Shown here in pieces: positions 23,464 to 37,441 of a stretch of 64,000 bases of DNA. The translations under genes were made by a program, and so were the position numbers. Where the stretch lies: the NCBI GenBank assembly GCA_000787465.1, contig JSYX01000061.1:27120-91119 (forward strand). The letters are read 5' to 3'. The stretch is from Thermomucor indicae-seudaticae. Its lineage: Eukaryota > Mucoromycota > Mucoromycetes > Mucorales > Lichtheimiaceae. The notes beneath the pieces were generated by a model, which saw only the letters and a list, made by a program, of their open reading frames with translations, was not told where the DNA came from and did no database searches. Each line of letters begins with the position of its first letter. Positions within the stretch are counted from its first letter, which is position 1.

Positions 23464-24261
23464 TATTTCTCTGTTGCATTTATTTTGATAGAACACTAAA
23501 ATTTTCACTGCATATGACGAATAAAAAAGCAAAAGTAATGTGGATACATGATTCAAGTCACAGCGAATCTGTGATTAAGTCGTGAACTATGCATTATGTC
23601 ATAAAAACCACAAAGCGCGAATATAGTGCTTAGAAAAGATGCTGTATATCTAGCAGTTGCCGCAAGAAGAAGAAATTTCGTTCATTGCTGTGCTACAACG
23701 TTGAAGCTAGACTGCGCTGTTTAAAGGTGCATTTCAGGGGCTAACGAAAATATTTGACAGATGCTAGCTTTGTGTTACCCGAGACCAGTACCCCTATTTT
23801 CCACTCTCTATATATAAAATATTTGTCAAATACGGAACTCTGTTCAGCAAAATTTGACAAGTGGCTTTGCACGTTTCGGTCACAGTTGATGTTGGCATAC
23901 ATGACAACAAACTACATTTAACACTGCTTTCTGGCGACAGAACGTTGCCGTGGTATTTAGCAAGTATCACTATGCATTTTCTGGAAGGTCTATACCAATA
24001 ATCACGCTTTGAATCGACTAGCGCTTTATAGCCGAACCTATTCGTTCGAGGAACGACAAAGCGCAGTACAAATAACCGTTTCCATAAAGCCGATAAACAT
24101 TGCTTATGCCTCGCGCTTTTGTGTATCAAATCGTCATGTGATAAAGATCAAGCGCTGCTATTATTTCTTCTTGACATCTATAGGTACACCAATAAAATAC
24201 ACCGTGCGAAAATAAGTGAAGGAACGTGAAACATGGAAAGTATGAGGAAAAAGGAAGTTGA
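23464..24261. other. Convergent 3' spacer between SEC24 and URB2
   Basis: About 800 bp between two stop codons on opposite strands, AT-rich, no gene supported. Confidence 0.55.
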
Positions 24262-27200
24262 TTAACCCTGATAGAGGTGATCTTCCTTCCAACTTGTATA
24301 AAAGCTTTTAAACAGCATTTTACCGGAGCCATTTAAGCTCGCTAATATGAATTCTCGTACAGCTTCGTTGCAAAGATCCATCAGTTCGTACAAACCAGGA
24401 AGCAGAGCAGCTTTCAGGGATGGCTTGGATATGCTTAAACCAGGAGTCGATTGTATCGTAAAATACTCGATGAGGATGTAAGGCGCGTGTCTTGATATCG
24501 TTTTCGTCACAAGGGCGGCATTCGGATCCGACCGATAGGTGTTGGTTTTTGCAGGAATGGTGGTGAAAGTTCGGCAGAGCTCATCCGCAGCGCTTGTGTT
24601 AAGAGGTGCAAACTGGAAAAACAAGGGCCATGCTTGAGACATCTGTTTCTTGGCGTCATCCTGCTTTTTACTGTGACTTGTAGCAAGATGCGAAGAACGG
24701 AAACAGTGCAGAAGAGCTTGCATAATCCCGGTGATACTGGGCATGAGATTGACAATGGAGCGCCGGTGATGAAGTAGCAGGTTTTGAAGAATCTGACAAA
24801 TGATATTGAACAGATCCTGTACAACTGTCCGGTCGGTAGGCTGGAAGCGTTCAGGCGCAGAGGGGCTGGCTGCTTGTAGCAAACAGGAAATAATCACAGA
24901 AGCTTCAAGAGCACGGAAGCTGAAAGCCTTTTTACCTTCGAAGTTAGGCAACGTTTCCTACAATTACAATTCAGTAATTACGTACCTGCTCGTAGCTTGT
25001 CAAAAGCTTCAGAAATTCCATCGTCTTATGCAGGCATTTTAACGATTTAGACACATTAGCAGTAATTGAAACCCTTTGAACCAAGATGGGCAACCAATCA
25101 CGTAACCAGGGTCTTTGATCTATTATTTCTTATTAGCAGCCAGAAAAAACCCCTGGAGTTGAATCAAAATGCGCTTACCTCTTCCCATGTGACGGATGGT
25201 ATATGTCAAGAGCGTCAAAGACGCGCACCTCATTTGATCATCTTCCGTTTTAATATATCGATTTGAAAGTTCTATGAAGCCTTGCATGATCACGTCGACC
25301 TGTTCTTGTTCAAGTGTTGTGACCCAAGTAGAGAACGGTCTGCAAATAGCTTCGCAATATGATTCATATCCTGTTAAACGTGTAAGTAAGCTTCTTTTAT
25401 AATTGGGACACGTTTTCCAAAAACGTTACCTGTACTTGTAAGTATCGAATATACAAACCAAACGACCGCAAAGACGCGCTCAGTGATATATACGGATTTA
25501 TGTTGCGAGAGCGCTGTACAGAGTGATTGTACGAATGCAGTGATTAATTCTACTATATCCGAGTTGATGCTGTTCGATCGCGTTGTCAGTTGCAGATATC
25601 GAGTAATAGGCGACGCCAATGAGACGAGATTTTCTGACAGCCGAGTAGAGTCGACAGCTGATTTCAGACTTAGTAAGAAGTCTAAAGCTTTTTTGACTTT
25701 GTATAACGAACCTTTGTCTGCGGCGGATCCCAAGAGCTGTGCATGTTGCAGCAGTAAAGACGCTACAGTTAGCACTTGGCTTTGGCTGTCCAGGGAAGGT
25801 ATTTTGCTCATATCGTCTACGTCTTTCTCCTTCATCAGAGATCCGAATTTCTCCAATGAATCCAACATAATTGTTGACAGCTCAAACAATGAATCTGTCA
25901 AAAATAAACTGTTCTCCACGGAAGAAGACTTGGGTTGCCTATAGCATATATCAGTTATATAATCACTTACAACGCTGATGCGCGCGTTCTTACTTTAAAC
26001 CTTTGCGGCTCATATACTCGTTGCTCACTTCCAAAATGTCAATTATCCATAGCATCGCATTCGGTTTGGCGGCGGTTACAAGCTTCATGCGATACTCCCA
26101 CGTTCGTTTAAAGTAGGCTCTTGGCACTTCATCTTGCCCTGCGTCCCTTGTACATGCCTCCGTTATCACAAAGCTATTGCAAGAACGTTAACACCTAAAA
26201 GAAAAACAATATTTGCACACTTTGAATTTTACCGTAGAACTTGCTGGTCGAGTTCTCGCGTCACGGCCTCCAAGGCGCCAGCGGCACCATGACCTTCGAA
26301 TGAACTGAGCGAATGAAGGAGTAAAGAAAGTATATCTGGATTTGTTGCCTATTTATTAGTCAGTTAGGCGGGTGATCAATGCAGGTACGTGTTATATATT
26401 ACCAGTATGCCTAAGCTTTGCCTCTGAGCAATGAACCTTAGCAAAAGACTGCGACATAGAAGTAACACCCGGATACGCCGCTCGGCTTCCGTATGTGTGT
26501 GCGAAGAGGCCCAGATATCGATCAGTACAAGGGCGGTCATCAATTGTTGTCCTTGCATCTTCGAGTAATATTCCGTAGGGAACAGCAGCAACAAATAAAT
26601 AATCTTTTCCAGACTGGACAGCTCATGATTGCAAGCATTGGTGCTGCCTGGAGACTTTAATAAGGATTTTGCCAGACTTTGCAGACGTGTCGAAACCACA
26701 TTTGGATGCGCCTTCGTAGTCAAAATGTCCACGATACTCTTGGCGACTACCTGGACCTCTTCTGGCTCGTCAGCGTCCACTCGAGCATCAAACAACTCTG
26801 AAAGGATTCCAAGAGTGGCGCCTATGCTATGATCTATGAACGAACGTTAGCAAAAGCTGCTAAATCATCAGTATACAAAATACCTTTGAAGCATTTAGCT
26901 TCATAAAAGTTAGCCGACCGTAGTAATAGGGCGTCAAGGGATTTCCAAGTCCAGCCCGTGGATATCGTATGTTCATCACCATCATATAGTAATCCCCTCA
27001 TCACTGCTGACACGTATTTCTTGCTGTATTCTGTATTCTCCAAGCGGCTGAATCTGTGTATGAGACAGATTGATACTGAGGTGTCCCGCGTACAAAAACT
27101 TACCACATCACGCCAAACCATTCATCCGTCACCAGCTTCCAGCAAGCAAGCGCAGCTGCAGCGTCTTTATGAACATCGAGAAGCGACCCACTCCATACAG

Positions 27201-29643
27201 ATGCCTTTTCCATTTGACACGCAAATATGAAGTCGAGTATATTGTGCACAGACTCCATCAATGGGCATATGGCGGCGTCAGGATCTCGCAAGCATACATG
27301 ATATATATGCTGAAGGATAGCATTGGCCTGGGGATGCTGTCAGAAACATGACCATTTACTGGTTCCATAAGCTGTTGAGACACTCACACTTAAAACTGAA
27401 GCTATACGGTTTGCGCGTCCATCTTTCTTTGTGTTTTCCAAAAACATAGTTTGGAATATTCTAGCTAATTGTTCATGTGTTCCCGGATCCAATTCACTCC
27501 AATAGACATCGGGTAGGCTGTCCACAAGTGCCATGTGTATCTGGAGTGCTGGTATCCGCTTTCCTTCGATGTCATCTGGTTGATTTAGACTAGGATAAAC
27601 GAAGTTTCGAAATAAAGACGATGTATGTTCTTTAAAAATAGGTTTCTGCTGTTGGTTGATTTTGAGCGCACGAATAAACTGCGCAAAAAGAGTGGCCACA
27701 GTTCTCGCGACCGATGAGGCCCTTGGCCGAGCAGAGCGGCTTTTTTTCTTCTGCTTTTTAACGATCGGCGCCTCCTCCCTAGTCGAGCAAAGCTCATTTG
27801 AGAAGCGTTCGAACATCTCTGTTGCCAGTGCGCCACGAGCCTGTTTGTCAATCAGCGCCGAAAATCTAATACACTTGCCGTCAGTCGACGTCCAAAAGAC
27901 TGATACGTGACACTTACTCGTCCAGAAATTCTTGGCTGAAAATTGGTTTAGAGAGCAAACTGTAGACGTCTTGAAACGCGACGTTATGGAGGGCAGACAA
28001 CAAGTCCCCGATAAAGCCATCCAGCTGTCGCGACGCTGCATGTACACGCAATGTTGAGACTGCGAGTTCACGGCATGCAGCTTCAGCACCTTCGGTCGGC
28101 TAACGCCCAGCCTTTTTGAGTAAAAACGAAAACCAGTTGTGGCAGGAATCAAGGCTTGCTTACGTTTAACATATATGGCCACAGGGACGACATACGTCCT
28201 TCAATAAGCGCGATATCTATCTGTAACAGAATATTTGCCAAGCGTAATGCCGCTGCTTGGCTATAATCTGGAGTACCATTTAAGTCAGCAATTGTAGTGA
28301 GCTAAGAGATTCCAATGCCTCACCATTCTGATTGGACAGATACGATGGTAGTTTCTCTGCGATACTGTCCAAAAATTCACGGTGGGACTTCGTTGTGTCG
28401 CTATTTTGCATATGGTAAACGTTAAGCTGCACGAGCTGATCTAAAAGATCGCACAAGGTCTCCAGATAAAGTCTCGGGCTGCGTACTTTTTCTAAAACCG
28501 TATGCGCTTCAATGAAAAACTTGAATTCTACGGCCCGCGTCATTTCTTGTCCAGAAGCACTTCCCCTTTTGCCGCGAAAAGCTGTAACGAATTGCCGGAA
28601 CAAAATAGGAATGGCGTCGAGTACATCTTTCCACTCCTCCTCATTATCTGAACTCTGCAAGATAGCAGACATTTCCTCAAATAGTTTGGAAACATAGTTT
28701 GCCTGTCCTGCTGTAGTATCTTTAAGAATCGCAGTGTACTCCATAATGTTGTCAGCGTGAAATAATCCATGTCGCAGAATGTCGTTGAAATGTCCATAGA
28801 GCCGCTGGCAATGACTCGAACTATCCTTTGCCGCCAATCGTCGCATCGAAAGTAACTTCCCAAACGACTTTCCAACGATCATTGTGAAACTCTATACAAG
28901 AACAAGGAACCAGTCAATCACCATAGTAACTTAACTTGTCGTCGTCATTATACTGACTCTCTTTTGACTTGCTGCCTGGATCAACTGGGTATCGAATCGC
29001 TTTGATATTAAATTTGCTACGCTCACTAACGCGTCAAAAGCCGGTCGTTCCTCAGGCTGTTGCTGCTCCATCAACTCTGCTTGTTTTAAAAACGCATCCA
29101 TCATTTTGTCTACGGCCATAGCAGTATGCTCGATCCTTGGCCGGTAAGACAGTGCATAGTGTTCGGAAAACAAAGACTCCAGACAGGACTGCACTCTCAG
29201 CAAGATTTCAGTCCGTTTATCGGCGCTCAGGGCATCGTGCATATGTTGGAATACAGCCGAGACTGCAGAGATTATGGGGACTCGAATACTCGGTGGTGAC
29301 TTTTGTGTGCTAACTGCTCGTTCTGCGTAGTGCTTCAAGAGCTGATCAAAGAGTTCCCAGTATGCGATTTGCAATGCTGCAATATCTGAGAGCCTAAAAA
29401 TAGCCCCGTCAATGGCCTGAGCGAAGGCGCATTAAAGCAAAAAACAAAACCGATAGCTTACTTGTTCGTCTTTGTCATTGTCAATGCACCGCATAGCCAA
29501 TCGAGCAAAAAATCGTCCTTATTGGGGAAAAACAATTGAACGTTACGCCATGCTTCCGTTGCCGTCACGATGCGTTGTTCCGTCGACAGCCCAGCACCCT
29601 TGAGTGCCTTTGCGATCTGCTCGGAAGACATGCGATCAGCCAT
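24262..29643 (-). CDS. URB2: Nucleolar 60S-biogenesis factor Urb2/Npa2
   Basis: Large helical-repeat protein of early pre-60S particles. Fifteen exons, 5' to 3': 29643-29462, 29393-28958, 28891-28324, 28267-28164, 28099-27918, 27865-27388, 27327-27104, 27047-26884, 26833-26403, 26348-26233, 26173-25994, 25938-25430, 25370-25179, 25119-24986, 24957-24262. All phases agree; 4596 nt, 1531 aa, close to human URB2 length. The diagnostic part is the C-terminal Urb2/Npa2 domain ('YILIEYFTIQSTPGLSISKP', 'LLPGLYELMDLCNEAVREF', 'SGKMLFKSFYTSWKED'). A basic patch 'VKKQKKKSRSARPR' in exon 6 is a plausible nuclear/nucleolar signal. The rest is alpha-helical and poorly conserved, as usual for the family. 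Assignment rests mainly on the C-terminus plus overall size. Confidence 0.88.
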
Positions 29644-31853
29644 TATTGATGCATAGATCCTCTGGCAGTGAAAAAAATTTCAGGTTCCAGGCCGGTTCTC
29701 AATCTGTCGTCACACAGACTCCAGAATGAAAATTGCATATCAGAGAGACTGGATTCCTATAAACGAGGATCACAATTCTTGCTCTCCCTTGCGTTCGTAC
29801 ATGTTGAACAAGAAAATCGCACACGAAAACACCTCCTTGCCAAGCTGCATCTTGTAGCTGAAATGACGAAATTAGTTAGGTGCAAAGTAGACCTGCGTGT
29901 TATGACAGATGAGCACGGTATCTGCTACGACATGCTGAATATTGAGTTTTTCAAGACGACTACTATCAAATTGCCGGTATAAGCGACATTCTGCAAAGGG
30001 TCTGGGCGACCGAAAATGTATACTAGTGTCTGACTGCAAATTAGGCATATTTGCAAGAGACGAAAGGAACAGCACTTTGACTGAGGCTGACAGGCTAAAT
30101 GCCAAGGTCATTGAAGGAACATGTACTATGTTGAATTTACTACATAGTGGATGTTTTAAGCTAATTCCGGTTCCCGGTGGTGCGCCATCAAGGAAATAAA
30201 CGAACTGAAACGGCAGCGCTGGCAGTCGCGGGTAATGGTATCTACAGAACCATGAACAGCAACTAAAGAAGCTAAAGATCAAAAACGAGAAGCCGCTGCG
30301 ACCCAAGATCATGAAAAAACCAAAAAAGAACCACGTCAGTGACACGAGTATGACGGAGAGAGTGCCAAAAACCGGCTTAAGATGGATATCGATATATGCC
30401 GCAGTCTTTTGGTCCTGGGACCTGGGAGGACTTCGCCGAGGTCGTCTCACGGTGGCAGTTCAGGGGGTTGGCGGAGTCGTTGGAAGAACCGAATGAGGAC
30501 AGGTCTGACTACAAGATCAATGAAGGAACGAACGAAAGTAAGTATGTTCTCGACTTCGGTCGCACCGACTATATGGGAGTCACTCTGTCTACAACGGTTC
30601 CCCTGACCATCGTTAGTTGGGTCTGCATATACAGGGGACAGAACGCCGAGGAGACCCGACTACTGACGCTTGAGGACAGCAAGATTCCGAGAACACGCGC
30701 AACCTCTTCCAGGCGGCTCATAAGGGAGTTCTCCAAAAGAACTTGTCGGCAAGACCCAGAAGAAAACGACTGGGCTTGAACAGAAAGTTTCCGCTGGAAA
30801 GACGTGATGGAGAAACTTTAACTGGGTATCTGCCGAGAGTTTCTCTTGGTCAGCTTAGTCTGCGTTGCTCAGCTTGGCGAGATATGCGGGGTCCGCAAGT
30901 CGTCAGTTTGGCAGATAGGTTCTGCAATCTTTTCCCCAGATGGCGCTCACGTATTCTCCAAATGAACTGGACGGATAACGATGAGGGTCATTTCAATGGA
31001 GGGAACCCACAGAAGGGCAGAAGAACCGTAGACGTCAGAGAGCAGAAGGCGTACGCTTTGTTGCCACCTCCAGAAAGGGACCATATTCTGTCCGCAGAAT
31101 CTGTCCGTTCGTTGTTTTGTTAAAGATGACAGTGATCGCCACCGAGACCGCCTTTTCGAATGAGTTGACAAGCAGCGACAGGAGCCAGTTTTCGGATTCG
31201 AGGATATCCGAAGTCAAGACACCAACTAACCGCCCCAGATACTGACTTCTCTAGTACAACTTTGCGAAAAAAAAAAAAAGCCTTACTGAAGCTTTGTACA
31301 CATCCAGGGCGATTCGTGTCTTTGGAACCTCAGTTGTTTTCGTTAACAAAATGTTACGTTGTAACATTAATCGGCACGCCGACATGTTACCAACATGCTA
31401 CCAGCATTTGTTTTCCTTCCTTTAAACAATATTTTGCTTTTCTTTAAGCAATGTATGCCTTTGCTTTGTCAGACAGTTAAAATTGACGCGGGCCTATTGA
31501 AATTCCAAGATAGGCCCTTTCCATGCTTACAAGAAGACCCATATTGCAAAGCTTTTTCCCACAGTAAACGGATGTCGTTACTGGCACGATTCCTTGGTAG
31601 GTTCTGAAGACATATCGCAAAGCATGCCTTCGTTAAGTACTCCGGTTCCAAAACATGTCACGGCTGGCAATAATGAGCAGCCATTTAAGACCCCATGGGC
31701 ATACTGCATCATGGACTTCCACAGCCATTTTTCTCTTGGGAAGGATCTGACATTGAAATGACTCAGAACAAATAGCTGGTTACTCATCCATCGTAAAGCA
31801 CTTGTTCTCTTTCTCTTTTGTCCACGCCTTTGAGCTCTAAAGCCACTGTCACT
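29644..31853. other. Spacer with decayed coding-like segments
   Basis: No intact gene in 2.2 kb. Two parts look formerly coding. At about 29820-30200, plus strand, protein-like text runs across at least two frame shifts ('CKVDLRVMTDEHGICYDML', then 'DCKLGIFARDERNSTLTEAD'). At about 30380-31250 a stretch richer in G and A carries overlapping plus-strand frames (30396-30779, 30743-31123) with no stop-free unit. Homopolymer A follows at about 31267. These may be relics of mobile or lineage-specific genes. Confidence 0.4.
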
Positions 31854-32908
31854 ATGATCGTGCGTGCGGCCGTCGCTCAAGTGGGAACTCCCCAATTCGA
31901 TCTTCAGCGTACCTTGACCAAACTGCAAGAATACGTGGAGAAAGCCGCAGCTCAAGGGTGCCGTTTAATTGTGTTTCCTGAGGCTTATATTGGAGGATAC
32001 CCTCGCAATTCTACTTTTGGTGCCGTCGTTGGGCAACGATCACCGGAAGGTCGAGAGGAGTTCTTAAAGTACTATCAAGGAGCCATTGCTGTGCCCGGGC
32101 CTGTGACCGATCAATTGGCAGAAATTGCTGCGCGATATGACATTTTCTTGGTTGTGGGCGTTATAGAACGGGAGCCGACAGGAACCCTGTATTGTACAGC
32201 TGTCTTTGTAGATCCTAAGCGTGGCTACTTGGCCAAACATCGCAAGGTATGTATCGACACGCAACAGAAAAAAAGAGAGAGACGTTCGTATCGACAAATT
32301 AATACCACATAAGGTGATGCCAACCGGCAGCGAGCGATTAATCTGGGGCTTTGGGGACGGATCAACATTGCCAGTCGTAGAAAACGAAGACGGTGCGCGA
32401 ATTGCTGCCGCCATTTGCTGGGAAAATTACATGCCATTGCTTCGAGCCAATTATTTTGCTCAGGGTGTCCAGATTTACTGCGCACCGACCGTCGATGCTC
32501 GTCAAGAATGGACTTCTTCCATGCAGCATATTGCCTTGGAAGGTCGTTGCTTCGTCTTGTCCGCATGCCAGTTGACGCGTCAGAAAGACTATCCAGAGTA
32601 CCATCCTTTGCCTGAACCGAAAGATCCGGAAGCTATCATGATTGGAGGAGGCAGTGTGATTGTATCGCCGCTCGGAAAGATTTTGGCTGGACCAGCACGC
32701 GAACAAGAAGCACTGCTGGTGGCAGACTTGGATCTGGACGATGTTATCAGGTTAGCATGCGAACCCTCCCAAGACAACAAGCATGTGTGTATCTAATCTT
32801 TGCAGCAGGGGAAAATTCGATCTGGACAGTGCTGGACACTATGCTCGTCCAGATATTTTCAGCTTAGTGGTCAATGAAAAGCCTCAGATCAACAAAAGCA
32901 CAAAATAA
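31854..32908 (+). CDS. Nitrilase (carbon-nitrogen hydrolase family)
   Basis: Hydrolyses nitriles to carboxylic acid and ammonia; a cyanide hydratase-type activity cannot be excluded. Three exons, 31854-32246, 32314-32750 and 32809-32908, encode 309 aa. The catalytic triad is readable: Glu43 in '[12 protein letters not shown]', Lys131 in 'LAKHRKVMPTG' and Cys166 in '[11 protein letters not shown]'. '[20 protein letters not shown]' and the terminal '[19 protein letters not shown]' are typical of the nitrilase branch rather than amidases or Nit2. The second intron ends in gcagcag, so a tandem acceptor allows an extra Ser (exon 3 from 32806). A pyrimidine-rich leader precedes the ATG. Probably cytosolic; no targeting signal is seen. 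Confidence 0.95.
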
Positions 32909-33145
32909 GATCATCAAATTCAGCGTGTTGTATTATGCTCGCCGTACAGAGGCTGTATTGCATTGACCCATGCTTAAGGTGTCGGTGAGTGTGTATGTAC
33001 ATCGTAAGGCGGAACAGCTTGTTTTCCGGTTTCTGATTGCCTTAAAGATACGAACTACGTCATATAAAGCTGATGAATTTCCGACTGATCACCCTTTTCC
33101 CTTCTTCTTTCCTTCCATTTTCTTTTTCTTACTTTATTTGCAACA

Positions 33146-34367
<1,222 letters not shown>

Positions 34368-34518
34368 GACTCCTACCTACTCGTAATAAAATAAGCAGAA
34401 ATCAGAAATCCTTGTGACACGACTCTAAATTAAGAAGGATGTGGGGCAACGTCGTACCAGACATTTGAAGGCTGTGCACATATGATCTATGTAGAGAGCA
34501 AAAGAGACCAAGACAAGT

Positions 34519-35622
34519 CTATTTAATACTTCCAAGCTTCTTCTTTGCAAATTTGAGCTTGGTGCCTGTTCGATTTACATCACTTTCCAGCTCATCCAGA
34601 ATCTGGTTCTGTGTCTCCAGTTCATCCCCAATCGCCAATCCCAACTGTCGCTGCCGTGCTAAAATTGCACTAAACTGTTCCACCTGCTGATCCTGGTCTT
34701 GCATCACCTGTTGCTGATACCCCACGAGACCTTCATTATCTAACCCACGTGTCTCTCGCTCCAACTCTTCCTTTTGTTGCTGCGCAGCCGCAGCCGCTGC
34801 TGCTCCAAAGGCGCGCCTGCTAGATGGTCTCCTTTTCTCCAGCAGTTGCTTGCGCTCACCAGGCTCTGTGACAATACGATGTGTTGACGGTGACAATAGA
34901 GATTGTTCCTGTCTGGTCGTTTGCACCAACTGATTTAACATCTCTCTTTCGTTCTTTAACGAGTTTAGCCTATCTTGTCGTCGCCGAACCTCACCGTCCA
35001 ACAAGGCCGGTTCTCCCATCGCGTCCCCGCCACCACCGCCTTCTGCAAGACTTGTCAGTCCCGTCTCAAGACTGGACAAGCGGGTGGACAGCAGTGTAAG
35101 GAGCTTCTTGGCTTGCAAAGTACAGTTGTGTGCTGCCGAGATTTCGTTTTGCGCTACGAGTGTGCTGCGGCGAGCGATATAGGAGCGAATTTCCCTCGCT
35201 GTATTGCTCATTTCATTGAATTCGTCAAGCCATGTCTCGGATGTGTAGAATGTCGTGGCATCCAGCGGCCGCCCTATCGGTATTGCCAGGAAAGCCTTCC
35301 AGACGTCAGTTTGCCGCCAGCGATCGTCACGACTGCTTAGAATGCCACGCAAGTAATTCTCTAGCCCTCGTCGGCGTTCCTCAATTTTGTCAGGCCTGGA
35401 AAATGTCGAAGGGAAGATGGACTTTTTCGGTAAGGGTACAGGTGGAGGGTGTTTAGGAAAGAGAGTCAGGAATTGCGAATTCAGTTTGTCGAATTCGGAA
35501 TAACGTCTCCAGACAAACCAATTCCGTACAGCGGCATGAACTTCAATACGGTACACTGTATGCGGTTTAGGCTGTTTTCGTGTTTCTGTTTGTCGTATAA
35601 AGATTGCTTGGATCACTTCCAT
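34519..35622 (-). CDS. VAM7: Vam7-like PX-domain SNARE
   Basis: Soluble SNARE of the vacuole/late endosome that binds PI3P through PX. Single exon, 367 aa. PX domain at about 5-115: 'WFVWRRYSEFDKLNSQF', 'PPPVPLPKKSIFP' and the 'RRRGLENYLRGIL' helix. A middle helical region with an Ala/Gln-rich low-complexity stretch (about 265-285) follows. The C-terminal SNARE motif (about 300-365) has 'QQVMQDQDQQVEQFSAILAR' continuing through 'LGLAIGDELETQNQILDEL', with no transmembrane anchor, as in Vam7. An Ala-repeat near 270 is unusual but common in fungal linkers. Convergent with spermidine synthase, 150 bp between stops. Confidence 0.9.
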   Translation of the reverse strand: MEVIQAIFIRQTETRKQPKPHTVYRIEVHAAVRNWFVWRRYSEFDKLNSQFLTLFPKHPPPVPLPKKSIFPSTFSRPDKIEERRRGLENYLRGILSSRDDRWRQTDVWKAFLAIPIGRPLDATTFYTSETWLDEFNEMSNTAREIRSYIARRSTLVAQNEISAAHNCTLQAKKLLTLLSTRLSSLETGLTSLAEGGGGGDAMGEPALLDGEVRRRQDRLNSLKNEREMLNQLVQTTRQEQSLLSPSTHRIVTEPGERKQLLEKRRPSSRRAFGAAAAAAAQQQKEELERETRGLDNEGLVGYQQQVMQDQDQQVEQFSAILARQRQLGLAIGDELETQNQILDELESDVNRTGTKLKFAKKKLGSIK

Positions 35623-36470
35623 CGTTGCTGGACAAAAGGATGGTTTGCTTCAAAAAGGGAAATTCGGGAGGAGACATGTCGCACGGCATTCCAAACTCAG
35701 ACATTATGAACCCCAAGCACAATTCCTCACAACATTCTCTCTTTTCTTTCCTTACTTTCCTTAAATGCGAGGGTTTGCTATCTCATCCGATACTGTTTGA
35801 GGGCCTGGGACAAATATCAAGTCATGCCTTCGCCAAATATTACGACTTACAGCCGGTTCCGGTTCTGCGAATGACAGAAAAAGCTGCCGACATGATTTTC
35901 TTTTGTTTTCTTTGCATGTCTTTGCTCGGCATCTTTGTCGTTTCTAATATTTGCAAAGTGCAACAGCTCGTAGGATCAGAATAACCCTTGCGGAGGTTGA
36001 GGCAGCATTTGCAGCATGAAGGGTAAAACGGCCGAACCCCGGCGGGCAGACTACAGCGAGGATGCACGACATGTGCTGTGCTCAGGCGATAAGATTGATA
36101 CGCAAACGATTCTCATTGGTTCTCGCCCTGAAGCAAGATACCTTCACACTTCTTGTCACAGATGCCTAACACATTCAATTCCCAGGATATAGCAAACACA
36201 TCATTTTCAATAAGCGCCAATTAAAGGGGTGACCCTTTAATGATGATCTATGAAAAGGAATTAAAAAAAGGCAGGTTCTGTGGGACTCGCGATTGGACGG
36301 CGTAAACCCTTTTTCGGGAAACGTTACGTTCATTCTCCGCGGACCTAAGCCACCATTTCAAAAGCTATATAAAGGCCGCTAAATCTCGCATTTTCGAAAT
36401 TCTTCCTTGCCCTATTTATACTAAGCCACAATTTTTCTCTCTCTTTTTCAACTTCTACACCATCAGCAAA
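35623..36470. other. Divergent promoter region of VAM7 and TBP
   Basis: About 850 bp between two start codons facing away. The TBP side has a TATA box (36366-36374) and a pyrimidine-rich leader (36400-36465). No gene is supported. Confidence 0.55.
36366..36374 (+). promoter_or_regulatory. TATA box of the TBP gene
   Basis: tatataaag about 97 bp upstream of the TBP start codon, followed by a CT-rich leader; a consensus TATA element in the gene for its own binding protein. Confidence 0.65.
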
Positions 36471-37441
36471 ATGTCCGGATTCAAGATTGCCACGCCATCG
36501 ATGACGACACCCGCCATGCAAACACCGTCCATGCCAACTCCTAATAACCCTACCACTCCATTTGCTGTCCCATCTACACCTGCACCAGTCGATGCTCCCA
36601 CCCCTAGTAGAGATCAGAATCCTTACGCAGTGGCGGGCATCACTCCTACTTTACAGTAAGTTTTCGCCTAATAGAATTATACCAATAAAAGACGATACCA
36701 TATGGGGCTCGTGCCGCATATTGATACTTTTGCCACCTGTCATTGCAAAGTCATGTTTGTTAGTTACGGATTATTAATCTTCGACAACGATCTAGAAACA
36801 TTGTGGCTACCGTCAACTTGGATTGTCGCTTGGACCTGAAGACCATCGCTCTTCATGCTCGTAACGCCGAGTACAATCCAAAGGTACACACCAGTGGTGT
36901 TGAATTGGTTTTTGCATCGAACAGATCTAAACGGGTAAGCATCGCTTCTATTAGCGTTTTGCTGCTGTGATCATGCGTATCCGTGAGCCAAAGACGACTG
37001 CATTGATCTTTGCTTCTGGCAAGATGGTTGTGACGGGAGCAAAGTCTGAGGACGACTCCAAGCTGGCCGCTCGCAAGTATGCGAGAATTATTCAGAAGCT
37101 TGGATTCCAAGCCAAGTTCACGGACTTTAAGATCCAAAACATTGTCGGCTCGTGTGATGTGCGGTTCCCCATTCGTTTGGAAGGTCTTGCTTACTCTCAT
37201 GGACACTTCAGTTCGGTAAGTGATGGGCCTTGCGGGATGAAGTGCAAGTGGTCTGACATATATCGTCTAGTATGAGCCAGAACTATTCCCTGGCCTCATT
37301 TACCGTATGGTCAAACCGAAGATTGTCCTCTTAATCTTCGTCTCGGGCAAGATTGTTCTGACTGGAGCGAAAGTCCGTGAAGAAATCTACCAAGCCTTCC
37401 AAGCGATATACCCTGTACTCCTTGAATTCCGCAAGCCGTAA
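36471..37441 (+). CDS. TBP: TATA-box-binding protein
   Basis: General transcription factor for all three nuclear polymerases. Four exons: 36471-36655, 36796-36883, 36955-37215, 37271-37441; 705 nt, 234 aa. The N-terminal 55 residues are a variable Pro/Thr-rich tail. The saddle core is complete: '[20 protein letters not shown]', '[17 protein letters not shown]', '[20 protein letters not shown]', '[16 protein letters not shown]' and '[19 protein letters not shown]', ending RKP. The two imperfect direct repeats and the Phe-pair positions match the family. The protein core leaves no ambiguity. Confidence 0.99.

Noticed and set aside
25179..25230. URB2 exon 13 ending at a GTGCGC donor near 25228
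   Set aside because: The frame reads on in helix-like sequence to a better gtaagc donor at 25178, which keeps phase with the next exon.
31262..31280. Poly-A run as a retroposed-gene tail
   Set aside because: A short A-run without target duplication or an adjacent intact coding body; insufficient evidence.
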